Positions 17,034-25,946 of a stretch of DNA of 64,000 nt are shown here, piece by piece. Source of the stretch: Vreelandella stevensii S18214 (lineage in GTDB: Bacteria; Pseudomonadota; Gammaproteobacteria; Pseudomonadales; Halomonadaceae); NCBI RefSeq assembly GCF_000275725.1, contig NZ_AJTS01000015.1:62001-126000 (forward strand). The letters run 5' to 3'. How positions within the stretch are numbered: the stretch's first letter is position 1; each line of letters begins with the position of its first letter. The notes under the pieces were generated by a model that was not told where the DNA came from, made no database searches, and was given only the letters and a program-made list of their open reading frames with translations. The position numbers and the translations under genes are program-made.

Positions 17034-17999
17034 CTATCTCAACACCTGTCGCGGGTCGATGGGCTTGCCGCCCTGGCGCAGGTCGAAGAGCAGGTCATAG
17101 CGCTGCGTCGAGGCGCTTTGGCCGACTTCGCACAGGGCATCGCCAGCGCTCACCTGCTGGCCGACGTTGACCAGCAGTCGCTCGCAGAGCGCATATACGC
17201 TTTGCAGGTTGTCGGCATGATGCACGATCACCACCTCACCCAGCTGGCGCATGCCATCGGCAAAGCGCACTTCTCCAGGCGCCACGGCCTTGGCCTTGGC
17301 ACCGGCCTGGGTGGCCAGCAACATCGGCTGTAGCGTACCACGGCTATCGGCACCAAAGCGCCGCACGACCCGATAATCTTCCAGCGGCCAGGGCCAGCGG
17401 CGTGCCGACGCGGGCAGGCTGGCGCTGGGCGTTGCCGCAGGCGTCGCGGGTGCTGCCGATGAGCCGCTCGACCCGCCACTGCTGGCTGCGACGGCTCTGC
17501 CGCTACCACTCAAGGGTACGCTGATGATCTGGCCCACCCGCAGTGCGGTGGCGGGGGTGCCAGGGTTGGCGCTTTGTATCCTGCCTGTGGTCGTGCCGAA
17601 ATGGCGTGCAATGCCAGAGTAGGTATCACCCGCGCGTACCTGATAGCGGTAAGGCCCGCCTGAGGGGGCACGCTCCTGCTGGGTGGGAATCAACAGCCGT
17701 TGGCCGACGTTCAGGCGCTGAGCATTGACGCCCGGATTGAAACGCTCCAGACGCTCGATGGGCACATTGGCGCGAGCGGCCAACTGCCCCAAGGTGTCTC
17801 CTCGGCCTACCTCGATCCAGCCACCGCTCAATGTGCTGGCACTGCTGCTTTCCGAGGTGCGTTGGCTGGTCGCCGGTGTCGAGCTGGCACAGCCCGCCAG
17901 CAGGCTGACGATAAGGCAAGCGCTCAGCCAAAGCCCTAGTCGTGGTCGCTGAGGCTGTCCAGCAGCGCGTCTTTTTCCTGCCACAGTGAATTGATCCAT
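17034..17999 (-). CDS. NlpD-like lipoprotein with two LysM domains and a degenerate M23 domain
   Basis: This 321-residue protein starts with a signal peptide ending in the lipobox L-L-A-G-C, so it is probably a lipoprotein. Two LysM peptidoglycan-binding domains follow, starting at about residues 62 (W-I-E-V-G-R-G-D-T-L) and 115 (Y-Q-V-R-A-G-D-T). The C-terminal M23 fold has Y-D-L-L-F-D-L-R where active enzymes have the H-x-H zinc motif, so it is probably not a peptidase. NlpD and EnvC also have inactive M23 domains and activate amidases, which suggests a similar role. ATG 17999 overlaps the end of the upstream acyltransferase gene by 64 bp; the longer frame to 18110 is not supported. Confidence 0.78.
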   Translation of the reverse strand: MDQFTVAGKRRAAGQPQRPRLGLWLSACLIVSLLAGCASSTPATSQRTSESSSASTLSGGWIEVGRGDTLGQLAARANVPIERLERFNPGVNAQRLNVGQRLLIPTQQERAPSGGPYRYQVRAGDTYSGIARHFGTTTGRIQSANPGTPATALRVGQIISVPLSGSGRAVAASSGGSSGSSAAPATPAATPSASLPASARRWPWPLEDYRVVRRFGADSRGTLQPMLLATQAGAKAKAVAPGEVRFADGMRQLGEVVIVHHADNLQSVYALCERLLVNVGQQVSAGDALCEVGQSASTQRYDLLFDLRQGGKPIDPRQVLR

Positions 18000-18817
18000 G
18001 CGTGGAAGCGTTCCTTGTGCTGCGAATCTTCGTGGTAGTTGGCATCCTGCATCCACTCCGGGATGGCAATCTGCCGGGCTTCGAGGGTAATGGGGGCTTC
18101 TTTGCCACACAGAAAGCCCATGAAGGTTGGCGTCGGATTGGCATAGCTGATGGTGACATCAAGGATACCATCCAATTGGTTGCCCAGCAGGCTAAGTACT
18201 TGTCCGACGCCGCCCGCCTTGGGGCGTAACAGATGACGGTAAGGGCTCTGCTGAGCGTCACGCTTGAGCGGCGTGAAGCGAGTGCCTTCCACAAAGTTGA
18301 ATATCGAAATGGGGGCGTGCCGTGCGCGGCGGCAGATACGCTCGGTGGATTCTCTGTCTACCGTAGCAAGCCTTGGGTTTTTGGCAATCTGTTCGCGGGT
18401 AAAGCGCCGCATGAAGGGGAATTCCAGTGCCCAAAAGGCCAGCCCGACAATCGGAATCCAGATCAGCTGATGCTTGAGAAAAAAGCGCGGCATCGGGATG
18501 CGGCGGTGCAGCGCCATGAACAGAATGAAAATATCGGTCCAGCTGCGGTGATTGGAGATGACCAGCCACCACTGCTCAGGCGTTAGGTTATCAGGCACCT
18601 GAATGGACACCTGAGGCTTCAACCACAGGCGCATCCACCAGAGGTTCACGCCGATCCAGTTCAAGGCCACCGCGCACAGTCCTTTCAGCAGCCACTCCTT
18701 GGCTTTACGGCCGGGAGTGATGACCTTGAGCAGCGTCAAAATAATCAGGGGCACACCCCAAACCAGTGTGTTCAGCGTCAGCAGCAAGATGCTGACAGCC
18801 CCTTTGATGATTGGCAT
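17936..18817 (-). CDS. PlsC-type acyltransferase, YihG-like
   Basis: This 293-residue inner-membrane protein has one or two N-terminal membrane helices. The acyltransferase blocks are present: N-H-R-S-W-T-D with the catalytic H-x4-D near residue 89, and F-V-E-G-T-R-F near 174. It belongs to the group of lysophospholipid acyltransferases that includes E. coli YihG. The acceptor lipid is not known. Its 3' end overlaps the start of the NlpD-like gene, so the two envelope genes are probably translated from one message. Confidence 0.85.
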   Translation of the reverse strand: MPIIKGAVSILLLTLNTLVWGVPLIILTLLKVITPGRKAKEWLLKGLCAVALNWIGVNLWWMRLWLKPQVSIQVPDNLTPEQWWLVISNHRSWTDIFILFMALHRRIPMPRFFLKHQLIWIPIVGLAFWALEFPFMRRFTREQIAKNPRLATVDRESTERICRRARHAPISIFNFVEGTRFTPLKRDAQQSPYRHLLRPKAGGVGQVLSLLGNQLDGILDVTISYANPTPTFMGFLCGKEAPITLEARQIAIPEWMQDANYHEDSQHKERFHAWINSLWQEKDALLDSLSDHD

Positions 18818-18968
18818 ACCGCGGTCCTCGATCTACTGATGCTACGCACAGAGCGGCTGCCAGGGCTCCCTGAGGGAAGGCGCGCCAGGAGCACTCTGCG
18901 CCTGTAGGGACAAATGCTAATGGAACAAGCGCAGACTGCCCAGCATAACTTTGCCGTGCGTGGCGTGA

Positions 18969-19865
18969 TCAGTGGCGCGCCAGTCCGGGAGTTTTAATGT
19001 TTTCGATGAGTACGTTACGTAACGCATGGGCGGCCACCGAGAGCTCCTGGTGAGTCAATATGCCCACTCGACAGGCAATGCCGGGCTCGGTCAGCGGCAG
19101 GCAGTGGGCGCCTAGCTCGTCCATTTGTTGAATGCACATGGAGGGCACGGCGCTGACGCCTAGCCCCGCCGCGACCATGCGCCCTACGGTCGAGAGCTGA
19201 TGGCTTTCGAAAGCCACGGGAAGCTCGATACCTTGCCTTGCCAACTCCTGCTCCAGCAAGCGCCTTACCATGGAGGGGCGTTGCAGTGTGATCATGTCGT
19301 GGCGCAGCAGCGCTTGCCAGTTCAGGCTGTGCCGGTGGGCCAGCGGGGAGCCGGGAGGGACGACAGCCACGAACTGATCTTCGAAGAGTGGCGTAAAGCT
19401 CAAGCTGCCAGCGCCCTCGGGGGCGAACGCGATGCCCAGCTCGACCTGCCTGGAGCGCACCATGTCCATGACTTCCTCATTGATGACATCGTGCACGGTG
19501 ACGTTGATTTTGGGATAGCGCTGGCGAAACTTGACCAGCGCACCGGGTAGCAGATTACAAGCAAATGAGGGCATAGCGGCCACGCTCAGACGGCCCAGCT
19601 GTAGCGTGAAGCGCTGGCGCAAGCGCTCTTCGGTATTGTCCCACTGGGCCAGCAGGTGCTTGGCCAACGGAAACAGTGACTCGCCTTCAGGGGTGAGGCG
19701 AACGCTACGCGTGCTGCGAATCAGCAGCTTGCCGCCCAGTGAGTCTTCGAGCCCCTTGATGGCCAGGCTAAGTGCGGGTTGGGAAAGATGCAGGCGTTCG
19801 CATGCCTGAGTAAAGCTGAGTGTTTGGGCCACGGCCAGAAAGGCCCTGAGCTGCTTGACGGTCAT
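18969..19865 (-). CDS. LysR-family transcriptional regulator (likely regulator of scoAB)
   Basis: This 298-residue protein has an N-terminal helix-turn-helix (F-T-Q-A-C-E-R-L-H-L-S-Q-P-A-L-S, about residues 18-33) and a substrate-binding domain. It is divergent from the CoA-transferase genes across 186 bp of AT-rich DNA (19866-20051), the classic LysR layout. Regulation of scoAB in response to a ketone body or short acid is therefore likely but inferred. It has no close match that I can name. Confidence 0.88.
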   Translation of the reverse strand: MTVKQLRAFLAVAQTLSFTQACERLHLSQPALSLAIKGLEDSLGGKLLIRSTRSVRLTPEGESLFPLAKHLLAQWDNTEERLRQRFTLQLGRLSVAAMPSFACNLLPGALVKFRQRYPKINVTVHDVINEEVMDMVRSRQVELGIAFAPEGAGSLSFTPLFEDQFVAVVPPGSPLAHRHSLNWQALLRHDMITLQRPSMVRRLLEQELARQGIELPVAFESHQLSTVGRMVAAGLGVSAVPSMCIQQMDELGAHCLPLTEPGIACRVGILTHQELSVAAHALRNVLIENIKTPGLARH

Positions 19866-20051
19866 GAGGACTCTTTATAAGTTATTAAAATAAATTGATA
19901 AGAAAAACAAACTTAACAAATATATCATCAAGCACAACACTGACTCTATCGAAGCAACTGCATCCAGCGCGCAGCTTTTGTGCCAGACTGGTCAGCAACC
20001 ACGTAACGAACAATATCCGATAACGTTTTACCAACCACGTGAGGCAACACA

Positions 20052-20750
20052 ATGGCAGGATTCGACAAGCGTGTATCTTCCTATGAAGAAGCGATGGAAG
20101 GCCTGGAAAGCGGCATGACCGTGATTGCAGGTGGCTTTGGCCTGTGTGGCATTCCCGAAAACCTGATTGCTGAAATCAAGCGCCGTGGGGTCAGCGACCT
20201 GACCGTGGTGTCCAATAACTGCGGTGTCGACGGTTTTGGGCTGGGCATCCTGCTCGAAGACCGCCAGATCAGCAAGATTATTGCCTCTTATGTAGGCGAG
20301 AACGCGCTGTTCGAGCGGCAGATGCTGAATGATGAAATCGAAGTGGTGCTGACGCCGCAGGGGACGTTGGCGGAAAAGATGCGCGCAGCTGGCGCAGGTA
20401 TCCCGGCGTTCTTCACGGCCACCGGGTACGGCACGCCGATTGGTGAAGGCAAGGAAGTGCGTGAGTTCGACGGTCGTCACTATATCCTCGAAGAGGCCAT
20501 CAAGGGTGACTTCGCCATCGTCAAAGGGTGGAAAGCCGATCGTTATGGCAACGTCATGTACCGTCACACTGCCCAGAACTTCAATCCCATGGCCGCCACT
20601 GCTGGCAAGATTACCGTGGTAGAAGTAGAGGAGATTGTTGAGCCAGGCGAACTGGAGCCCAGTCAGATCCACACTCCCGGCATTTATGTGGATCGCATCA
20701 TTCAGGGCACGTTCGAGAAACGTATCGAGCAGCGCACCGTGCGCAGCTAA
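20052..20750 (+). CDS. scoA: 3-oxoacid CoA-transferase, subunit A
   Basis: This 232-residue family I CoA-transferase alpha subunit carries the glycine-rich [12 protein letters not shown] loop near residue 27. With ScoB it moves CoA from succinyl-CoA (or acetyl-CoA) to acetoacetate or another 3-oxoacid. Closeness to ScoA/AtoD-type proteins fits acetoacetate as substrate; the 3-oxoadipate enzyme PcaI is an alternative. No aromatic-degradation genes lie nearby. It forms an operon with scoB, 47 bp downstream. 3-Hydroxybutyrate dehydrogenase lies 2 kb further on. Confidence 0.9.
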   Translation: MAGFDKRVSSYEEAMEGLESGMTVIAGGFGLCGIPENLIAEIKRRGVSDLTVVSNNCGVDGFGLGILLEDRQISKIIASYVGENALFERQMLNDEIEVVLTPQGTLAEKMRAAGAGIPAFFTATGYGTPIGEGKEVREFDGRHYILEEAIKGDFAIVKGWKADRYGNVMYRHTAQNFNPMAATAGKITVVEVEEIVEPGELEPSQIHTPGIYVDRIIQGTFEKRIEQRTVRS

Positions 20751-20797
20751 TCAGTTTGCCTATTTTCCATTACTGCTCAACGACAAGAGGTGGCACC

Positions 20798-21460
20798 ATG
20801 GCTTTGACACGCGAACAAATGGCACAGCGAGTGGCTCGTGAACTCCAGGACGGGTTCTATGTGAATCTGGGAATCGGCATTCCCACGCTGGTGGCCAACT
20901 ATATCCCCGACGGCATGGATGTCATGCTGCAGTCGGAAAACGGCTTGCTGGGCATGGGGCGCTTTCCTACCGAGGAAGAAGTCGACCCTGACATGATCAA
21001 TGCGGGCAAGCAGACCGTGACGGCGCGTCCCGGCGCGGCCATTTTCTCGTCAGCCGAATCCTTCGCCATGATTCGTGGTGGGCATGTGGACTTGACCGTG
21101 CTCGGCGCTTTTGAAGTGGACCAGGAGGGCAATATTGCGTCCTGGATGATTCCCGGCAAGCTCATCAAGGGCATGGGCGGCGCCATGGATCTGGTGGCGG
21201 GCGCAGAGAACATCATCTGCACCATGACTCACGCTTCCAAGCATGGTGAGTCCAAGCTACTGGAAAAATGCTCGCTGCCGCTGACCGGTGCTGGCTGTAT
21301 CAACCGTGTTCTGACCGACCTGGCTTATCTTGAAATCAAGGACGGCGCGTTCATTCTCAAGGAGCGTGCGCCTGGGGTCAGCGTCGAGGAGATCGTCGAA
21401 AAGACCGCGGGCAAGCTGATCGTCCCCGACCATGTGCCAGAAATGACCTTCGACGCATGA
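20798..21460 (+). CDS. scoB: 3-oxoacid CoA-transferase, subunit B
   Basis: This 220-residue beta subunit carries the catalytic glutamate in Q-S-E-N-G-L-L-G-M-G (about residue 50), which forms the glutamyl-CoA intermediate. The N-terminal Y-V-N-L-G-I-G-I-P-T loop is intact. ATG 20798 follows a purine-rich AAGAGGTGG site; the frame to 20756 is spurious. It works only with ScoA. The pair activates acetoacetate to acetoacetyl-CoA for thiolysis. Confidence 0.92.
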   Translation: MALTREQMAQRVARELQDGFYVNLGIGIPTLVANYIPDGMDVMLQSENGLLGMGRFPTEEEVDPDMINAGKQTVTARPGAAIFSSAESFAMIRGGHVDLTVLGAFEVDQEGNIASWMIPGKLIKGMGGAMDLVAGAENIICTMTHASKHGESKLLEKCSLPLTGAGCINRVLTDLAYLEIKDGAFILKERAPGVSVEEIVEKTAGKLIVPDHVPEMTFDA

Positions 21461-21485
21461 CGTGGGTGGCGTGGGTCAACGCGAC

Positions 21486-22253
21486 TCACGCCATTTCGCA
21501 GCGGGCATGGAACGGCAGCAGAATTTCCGCTAGCCGTTTGTGATCATCTTCCACGTGGCGTTGTGTCAGTGAAAGCCCCCCGAGGCAAAGGCGGTGCTCA
21601 TCGCCTTCGCTGAAGACGATTTTCTGCGGCATGGCGGGATAGAAGCGATGATCCAGCAGGCTGGACACCGAAAATACCCCGTTTTGTTGGCTATCGAGGG
21701 CATGCAGCCCCACGTGTTCCAGCTGTAGGCCCAGTGCGTCCAGCGAGGCATCCAGCGTGGCGCAATCGAATCCGGCATGATGCAGGCGTGGTCCCATGAC
21801 GGCCAGCCAGGCAGCCAATGGGTGTGCCGTATACAGCTGTTGATAGAGTGCCCAGCTTGGCATGGGCCACGGACGCCCTCGGCACAGCAGGTTGTGGCCC
21901 TTGCAGTCGGCGGGGTGGCTCTGCTGTATCAGAGCGGTCAGGGCTTCTCTGGGTGTTCTGGAGAGCGCCCCGACCTGCAGCTCCGCCAGCACCAGCCAGC
22001 TACTGTCATCGTTGGGTGCCAGCAGGTGAATCAGTAACCCTTTGTCAGCCATGGCGTAGTGGCCGACGGAACGATAGCCCATTCTGGCCAAGGGGGCGCT
22101 AAGCGCACTGGTAGCGAAAGGGCCATGGTTGAGTGTTACCAGCGTCAGGTATTCTGCGCTGGTGCTGATGGGCCATAGCCTGAGTGCACCGATATCCGGA
22201 TGATTATGGATATAGTCCAGCCAAAGCTGTTGTAAAAACTCCTCGCGCTGCAT
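21486..22253 (-). CDS. DUF1338-like protein (tentative)
   Basis: This 255-residue soluble protein has no signal or membrane segment. Two features suggest a distant DUF1338 (2-oxoadipate dioxygenase/decarboxylase-like, VOC-fold) protein: a repeated beta-alpha-beta pattern, and the order W-L-V-L-A-E-L-Q-V then H-P-L-A-A-W-L-A then F-S-E-G-D-E. The expected early N-D-H metal-site region is not obvious, so it may be a divergent or inactive member. It converges on scoB and may share metabolic context, but that is speculation. Confidence 0.4.
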   Translation of the reverse strand: MQREEFLQQLWLDYIHNHPDIGALRLWPISTSAEYLTLVTLNHGPFATSALSAPLARMGYRSVGHYAMADKGLLIHLLAPNDDSSWLVLAELQVGALSRTPREALTALIQQSHPADCKGHNLLCRGRPWPMPSWALYQQLYTAHPLAAWLAVMGPRLHHAGFDCATLDASLDALGLQLEHVGLHALDSQQNGVFSVSSLLDHRFYPAMPQKIVFSEGDEHRLCLGGLSLTQRHVEDDHKRLAEILLPFHARCEMA

Positions 22254-22382
22254 CGGGATTCCTCGCCGCCTACTGGCCTGGGTAAAACGAACACGGTTAT
22301 CAAAAGCTCAGTATAGGCAAGCGAGCCTTGGCGGCTTCAACGCGAATCGATGGAGGTTTTAACGCCGGATGATCAGGCAGGG

Positions 22383-22646
22383 TCAGGAGGCGAGCAGCTG
22401 CTTGTCGCGAACGAACTGGTCGAACTCGGTGTAACCGCCCACGTGCTGCTGGTCGATGAAGACTTGCGGCACGGTGTGGATGGGCTTGCCAGCCGTTTTG
22501 GCAATATCTTCCTTGGTAACGCCTTCGGAAGGCATGTCGACGTAGCGATAGCCTTCGATCTTGCCACTGTTTTCCAGATGCTCGGCAAGCTGTTTGGCGC
22601 GTACACAGAAGGGGCAGGACATACGCCCAAAAATAACCACGAACAT
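22383..22646 (-). CDS. grxA: Glutaredoxin, GrxA-like
   Basis: This 87-residue glutathione-dependent disulfide reductase has the dithiol active site C-P-F-C at about residues 11-14. It also has the T-V-P-Q-V-F-I-D cis-proline segment and G-G-Y-T-E-F near 67, closely following E. coli glutaredoxin 1. ATG 22646 is the conserved start; the longer frames reaching 22745 and 22773 add unrelated residues. It reduces ribonucleotide reductase and protein-glutathione disulfides in the cytoplasm. It is monocistronic. Confidence 0.93.
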   Translation of the reverse strand: MFVVIFGRMSCPFCVRAKQLAEHLENSGKIEGYRYVDMPSEGVTKEDIAKTAGKPIHTVPQVFIDQQHVGGYTEFDQFVRDKQLLAS

Positions 22647-22796
22647 GGCAATGACTCCGTTGAGTAAGGTATGGCTTGTACAGTAGCGCCCCATTGTGGC
22701 GTAGCCCGAGGTGTTTCGCCAATAGCAGGACGCTACGCTCTCCATAAAGCCCTACAATAGGGGCCAGCAACACCGAGCATTCACAGGAGTATTCTC

Positions 22797-23228
22797 ATGC
22801 AAGCCTTGCAGGCCCAGGACTATGGCTATCTGGCCGAGTTGGCGAACAGCTACCGAGACGCATCGTTAGCGGCGCTGAAAAAGGAGGCGCACTACAACCC
22901 TCGATTGAGCGTCGATGCGCTGTGTTTTCAATACGGCGAGGTGCGAATCAACGGCGCCAGCACCCTGGTCGGTGCGCTGATTACCCCGTGCGCATTATGG
23001 ATGCTGGTGGTGCCTGAGCAGGCAACGCTGTCGGCCCCCCTGGAAGAGAGCCTGGTGGTGTCCTTGCCGTCTGGCCGTTATCGGATGACGCTCGAGCGCT
23101 TGCCGAACGGTATCGAGTTCTATCAGCGTTGCATTCTGAACGACCTGAGCGAGCTGGAGAGCCTGCAAGAGGCGTCTCGGCTTGCCCAGCGCATGATGGA
23201 GCAGTTGATGTCACTTGCTACTCTCTGA
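22797..23228 (+). CDS. HybE-like protein ([NiFe]-hydrogenase assembly chaperone family), orphan
   Basis: This 143-residue protein resembles the HybE/HupJ family. It has N-P-R-L-S-V-D-A-L-C-F-Q near residue 33, V-G-A-L-I-T-P-C-A-L-W-M near 59, and a C-terminal helical part. True HybE sits in hydrogenase operons and guides large-subunit assembly. No hydrogenase gene is seen in this window, so any role here must differ or act at a distance. A GGAG ribosome-binding site precedes ATG. The assignment is by pattern only. Confidence 0.55.
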   Translation: MQALQAQDYGYLAELANSYRDASLAALKKEAHYNPRLSVDALCFQYGEVRINGASTLVGALITPCALWMLVVPEQATLSAPLEESLVVSLPSGRYRMTLERLPNGIEFYQRCILNDLSELESLQEASRLAQRMMEQLMSLATL

Positions 23229-23321
23229 GTTTACTCGGTAGAAGGCAGAAGCCCGAGACTGCACCTATAATTTTAAGCGTTTATACCTTCATTTCAGTCG
23301 ATTCGATAAAAGGAAGCCTGC

Positions 23322-24095
23322 ATGTCAGCAGATAAAGCGTCAACGCCCCGTGTTGCAGTCGTCACCGGTACCAGCAGCGGTATTGGTGCCGCCGTGGTCC
23401 AGCATTTTTGCGAGCAGGGTCACCAGGTCTTGGCAGTGGATTTCAATGAGGCAGGTCAGGAGGTGGCCGATCAGGCCGGTGCGGCTTTCTACAAGGCCGA
23501 TTTGACCGACCCGGACGCCTGCCGTGGTGCCATTGCCGACGCCGTGAAGCGCTTTGGTGGCGTGGATATCCTGGTGAACAATGCCGGTATTCAGCACGTG
23601 GCGGCCATCGAGTCTTTTCCAGAGGAGAAGTGGCGGCAAATCATCGACCTGATGCTCACCGCGCCTTTCCTGCTGACCCAGGCGGCTTGGCCGCACATGC
23701 GTCAGAAAGGGTGGGGGCGAGTCATCAATATCGCCTCTATCCATGCTCAGGTGGCGTCACCCGGCAAGGCCGCCTACATCAGTGCCAAGCACGGCATGAT
23801 CGGTCTGACCAAGACGGCGGCCCTCGAAGGGGGTGAGCAGGGCATCACGGCCAATGCCATTTGTCCGGCCTACGTCAAGACGCCGCTGGTCGACAATCAG
23901 ATTGCCGACCAGGCAAAGCTCAATAATATGGGTGAGCAGGAAGTGATCGAGAAGATCATGCTGAAAAACGCAGCGGTAAAACGCCTGATCGAGCCTTCCG
24001 AAGTGGCCCAGCTAGTCGCCTATCTGGCGTCGGATGCTGCGGGCGCAGTGACCGGTGCCAGCTGGAACATCGACCTGGGCTGGACCGCCCACTAA
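23322..24095 (+). CDS. bdhA: 3-hydroxybutyrate dehydrogenase
   Basis: This 257-residue short-chain dehydrogenase has the nucleotide loop T-G-T-S-S-G-I-G (about 14-21), N-N-A-G-I-Q-H, and the catalytic Y-I-S-A-K near 155. I-Q-H-V-A-A-I-E-S-F-P and N-A-I-C-P-A-Y-V-K-T-P-L-V are typical of bacterial D-3-hydroxybutyrate dehydrogenases. It oxidises 3-hydroxybutyrate to acetoacetate with NAD+, which ScoAB can then activate. That fits turnover of polyhydroxybutyrate. Its last four bases overlap the convergent regA-like gene. Confidence 0.93.
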   Translation: MSADKASTPRVAVVTGTSSGIGAAVVQHFCEQGHQVLAVDFNEAGQEVADQAGAAFYKADLTDPDACRGAIADAVKRFGGVDILVNNAGIQHVAAIESFPEEKWRQIIDLMLTAPFLLTQAAWPHMRQKGWGRVINIASIHAQVASPGKAAYISAKHGMIGLTKTAALEGGEQGITANAICPAYVKTPLVDNQIADQAKLNNMGEQEVIEKIMLKNAAVKRLIEPSEVAQLVAYLASDAAGAVTGASWNIDLGWTAH

Positions 24096-24631
24096 CGGCG
24101 TACCGGGCGCTTCTGCAGCTTGCGCTGAAGCGTCCGGCGATGCATGCCAAGGGCTCTTGCCGTGGCCGAAATGTTGCCATCGTGCTCCTGTAGCACTTTC
24201 TGGATGTGTTCCCAGGTAATGCGGTTGATCGAGGGCGGGTTGTCGGCCAGCTCCACGTTGGGGTCGGCTTCCGGGTGCTCGAAGGCCGCCATGACGTCAT
24301 CGGCGTCGGCGGGTTTGCACAAGTAGTTGATGGCTCCCAGCTTGATGGCTTCGACGGCGGTGGCAATGCTGGAGTAGCCGGTGAGTACGACGATACGGCA
24401 GCCCGGCACGGTGTTGAGCAGCTCGGGCAGCAGTTTGAGCCCCGAGCTGTGCTCGAGCTTCAAATCCAGTGTGGCCATGGTGGGCAGGAACTGCGCGGCG
24501 GTCGCCATGGCTTGGTCGGCGTCATGGGCCACCATCACCTCGAAGCCACGGCGCGTCAACGCGCGGCTCAGTACGTGACAGAACATTTCATCATCATCCA
24601 CGATCAACAGGCGCTGGTCTTGGTTCTGCAT
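24092..24631 (-). CDS. RegA/PrrA/RoxR-type response regulator
   Basis: This 179-residue regulator has a receiver domain (phospho-acceptor in T-L-D-L-K-L near residue 56, acidic triad V-D-D-D, lysine in C-K-P-A-D). A Fis-type helix-turn-helix ends it (N-I-S-A-T-A-R-A-L-G-M-H-R-R-T-L-Q-R-K-L). The size and the single-helix output domain are those of the RegA redox regulator. ATG 24631 follows GAGG at five bases; GTG 24658 is the other possible start. It lies directly after the sensor gene. The two control respiration or redox genes in related species; targets here are unknown. Confidence 0.88.
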   Translation of the reverse strand: MQNQDQRLLIVDDDEMFCHVLSRALTRRGFEVMVAHDADQAMATAAQFLPTMATLDLKLEHSSGLKLLPELLNTVPGCRIVVLTGYSSIATAVEAIKLGAINYLCKPADADDVMAAFEHPEADPNVELADNPPSINRITWEHIQKVLQEHDGNISATARALGMHRRTLQRKLQKRPVRR

Positions 24632-24668
24632 GGCATCCTCGATGGTCTGACTTGGCACTGATGGCAGG

Positions 24669-25940
24669 CTAGCCCGGTGCGGAGCAGCGTGGCAGCGTCA
24701 CTTCCGTCAGTGTTCCCCCTTCCGGGTGATTATACAGGCTGACACCGCCACCAAACCGATTGATCGTGGCGTGCGTCAAAAAAAGCCCGATGCCCATTCC
24801 CTTGCTCTTGGTCGACACGAAGGTGTCACCCAGCTGGTCGGCAATCGACATGGCGATACCGGGGCCATGGTCGCGGATATCGATCACGACGCTTTCCTCG
24901 TGCCAATCCAGGCGAATGGCGATGTGCTCGGGGTTGGCGTCGGCGGCGTTGTTGAGCAGGTTGGTGAGCGCCTGATCGAGGGTGGCGTCCACGGCAATCC
25001 ACGGCCGTCCCCGCCGCTCGGCCACGTCGAAATGGTGGTTGACGTCAGGACGAATCACCAGCCAGCGCTGAACCACGCCGGCCAGCCATATCTCGGCATC
25101 GAGGATTTCCGGTTCGGCCATGCGGCGTCGGTCGGCGTTGTTGACCAGGTGCTGCAGCCGGGATTTGCAGATATCCACCTGCTGACGCAGCAGTGCGATG
25201 TCATCGGCGAGCGCAGAGCCTTGCGCTACATCGGTCTGCATCTCCTTCAACAGCACGGCCATGGTCGACAGCGGCGTGCCCAGCTCATGGGCGGTGCCAG
25301 CGGCCTGAGTGGCCACTGCCAGCACCTGCTCGTTGCGTAGCGCGGCTTCCCGGGTGCGTGACAGTGCCTTGTCGCGGCTGCGTAGGGCATGGGCCATCTT
25401 GTAGATGAAAAAAGTCACGAGCCCTGCCGACAGGCCAAAATTGAGCCACATGCCCAGCACGTGCAGGCTTAAAGGGCCGTCACTGCTGATATGACCTAGC
25501 TGCGGAATGGGGTGGTAGAAAAACATCAGGAAGGTATAGCCGCCCATGGCACAGGCAGCAATGATCCAGGCATGTCGCCACGGCAGCGTGGCAGCGGCAA
25601 TGGTCACCGGCACCAGGTAGTAGGTGATGAAAGGGTTGGTAGACCCCCCGGAAAAATAGAACAGCAGCGTCAGGCCGGTAATGTCTGCCAGCAGGTGGGC
25701 CAGATACTCGATATGGGTGACCGCCCTGGGGCGGCCCAGCCGCCACCAGGTGGCAATGTTCAGCATGCCCATGGCAATGACTACGCTGACCACCGCCGTG
25801 ACCGGCAGATTGAACGCCAGCAGCTCGATGCCGACGATGATCGCCATCAGAAAGCCCGTCCAGGTAATCCCCCGGACGATGGTCAGCCGGACCAGATTGC
25901 GGTTGGGCGTGGAGAGCGGTAGGGGCAGGGCGGTAGCCAT
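24669..25940 (-). CDS. RegB/PrrB/RoxS-type redox sensor histidine kinase
   Basis: This 423-residue inner-membrane kinase has about six N-terminal helices. The quinone-linked motif G-G-S-T-N-P-F is at about 98-104. The phospho-histidine is H218 in G-T-A-H-E-L-G-T-P-L, the RegB signature. A cysteine at 258 in V-D-I-C-K-S-R aligns with the redox-active cysteine of Rhodobacter RegB. The ATPase domain has N-L-L-N-N-A-A-D, D-H-G-P-G-I and G-M-G-I-G-L-F-L-T. It senses redox state, probably through quinone and thiol oxidation. It is followed by the RegA-type regulator and preceded by a small membrane protein. Confidence 0.92.
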   Translation of the reverse strand: MATALPLPLSTPNRNLVRLTIVRGITWTGFLMAIIVGIELLAFNLPVTAVVSVVIAMGMLNIATWWRLGRPRAVTHIEYLAHLLADITGLTLLFYFSGGSTNPFITYYLVPVTIAAATLPWRHAWIIAACAMGGYTFLMFFYHPIPQLGHISSDGPLSLHVLGMWLNFGLSAGLVTFFIYKMAHALRSRDKALSRTREAALRNEQVLAVATQAAGTAHELGTPLSTMAVLLKEMQTDVAQGSALADDIALLRQQVDICKSRLQHLVNNADRRRMAEPEILDAEIWLAGVVQRWLVIRPDVNHHFDVAERRGRPWIAVDATLDQALTNLLNNAADANPEHIAIRLDWHEESVVIDIRDHGPGIAMSIADQLGDTFVSTKSKGMGIGLFLTHATINRFGGGVSLYNHPEGGTLTEVTLPRCSAPG

Positions 25941-25946
25941 GGACGA

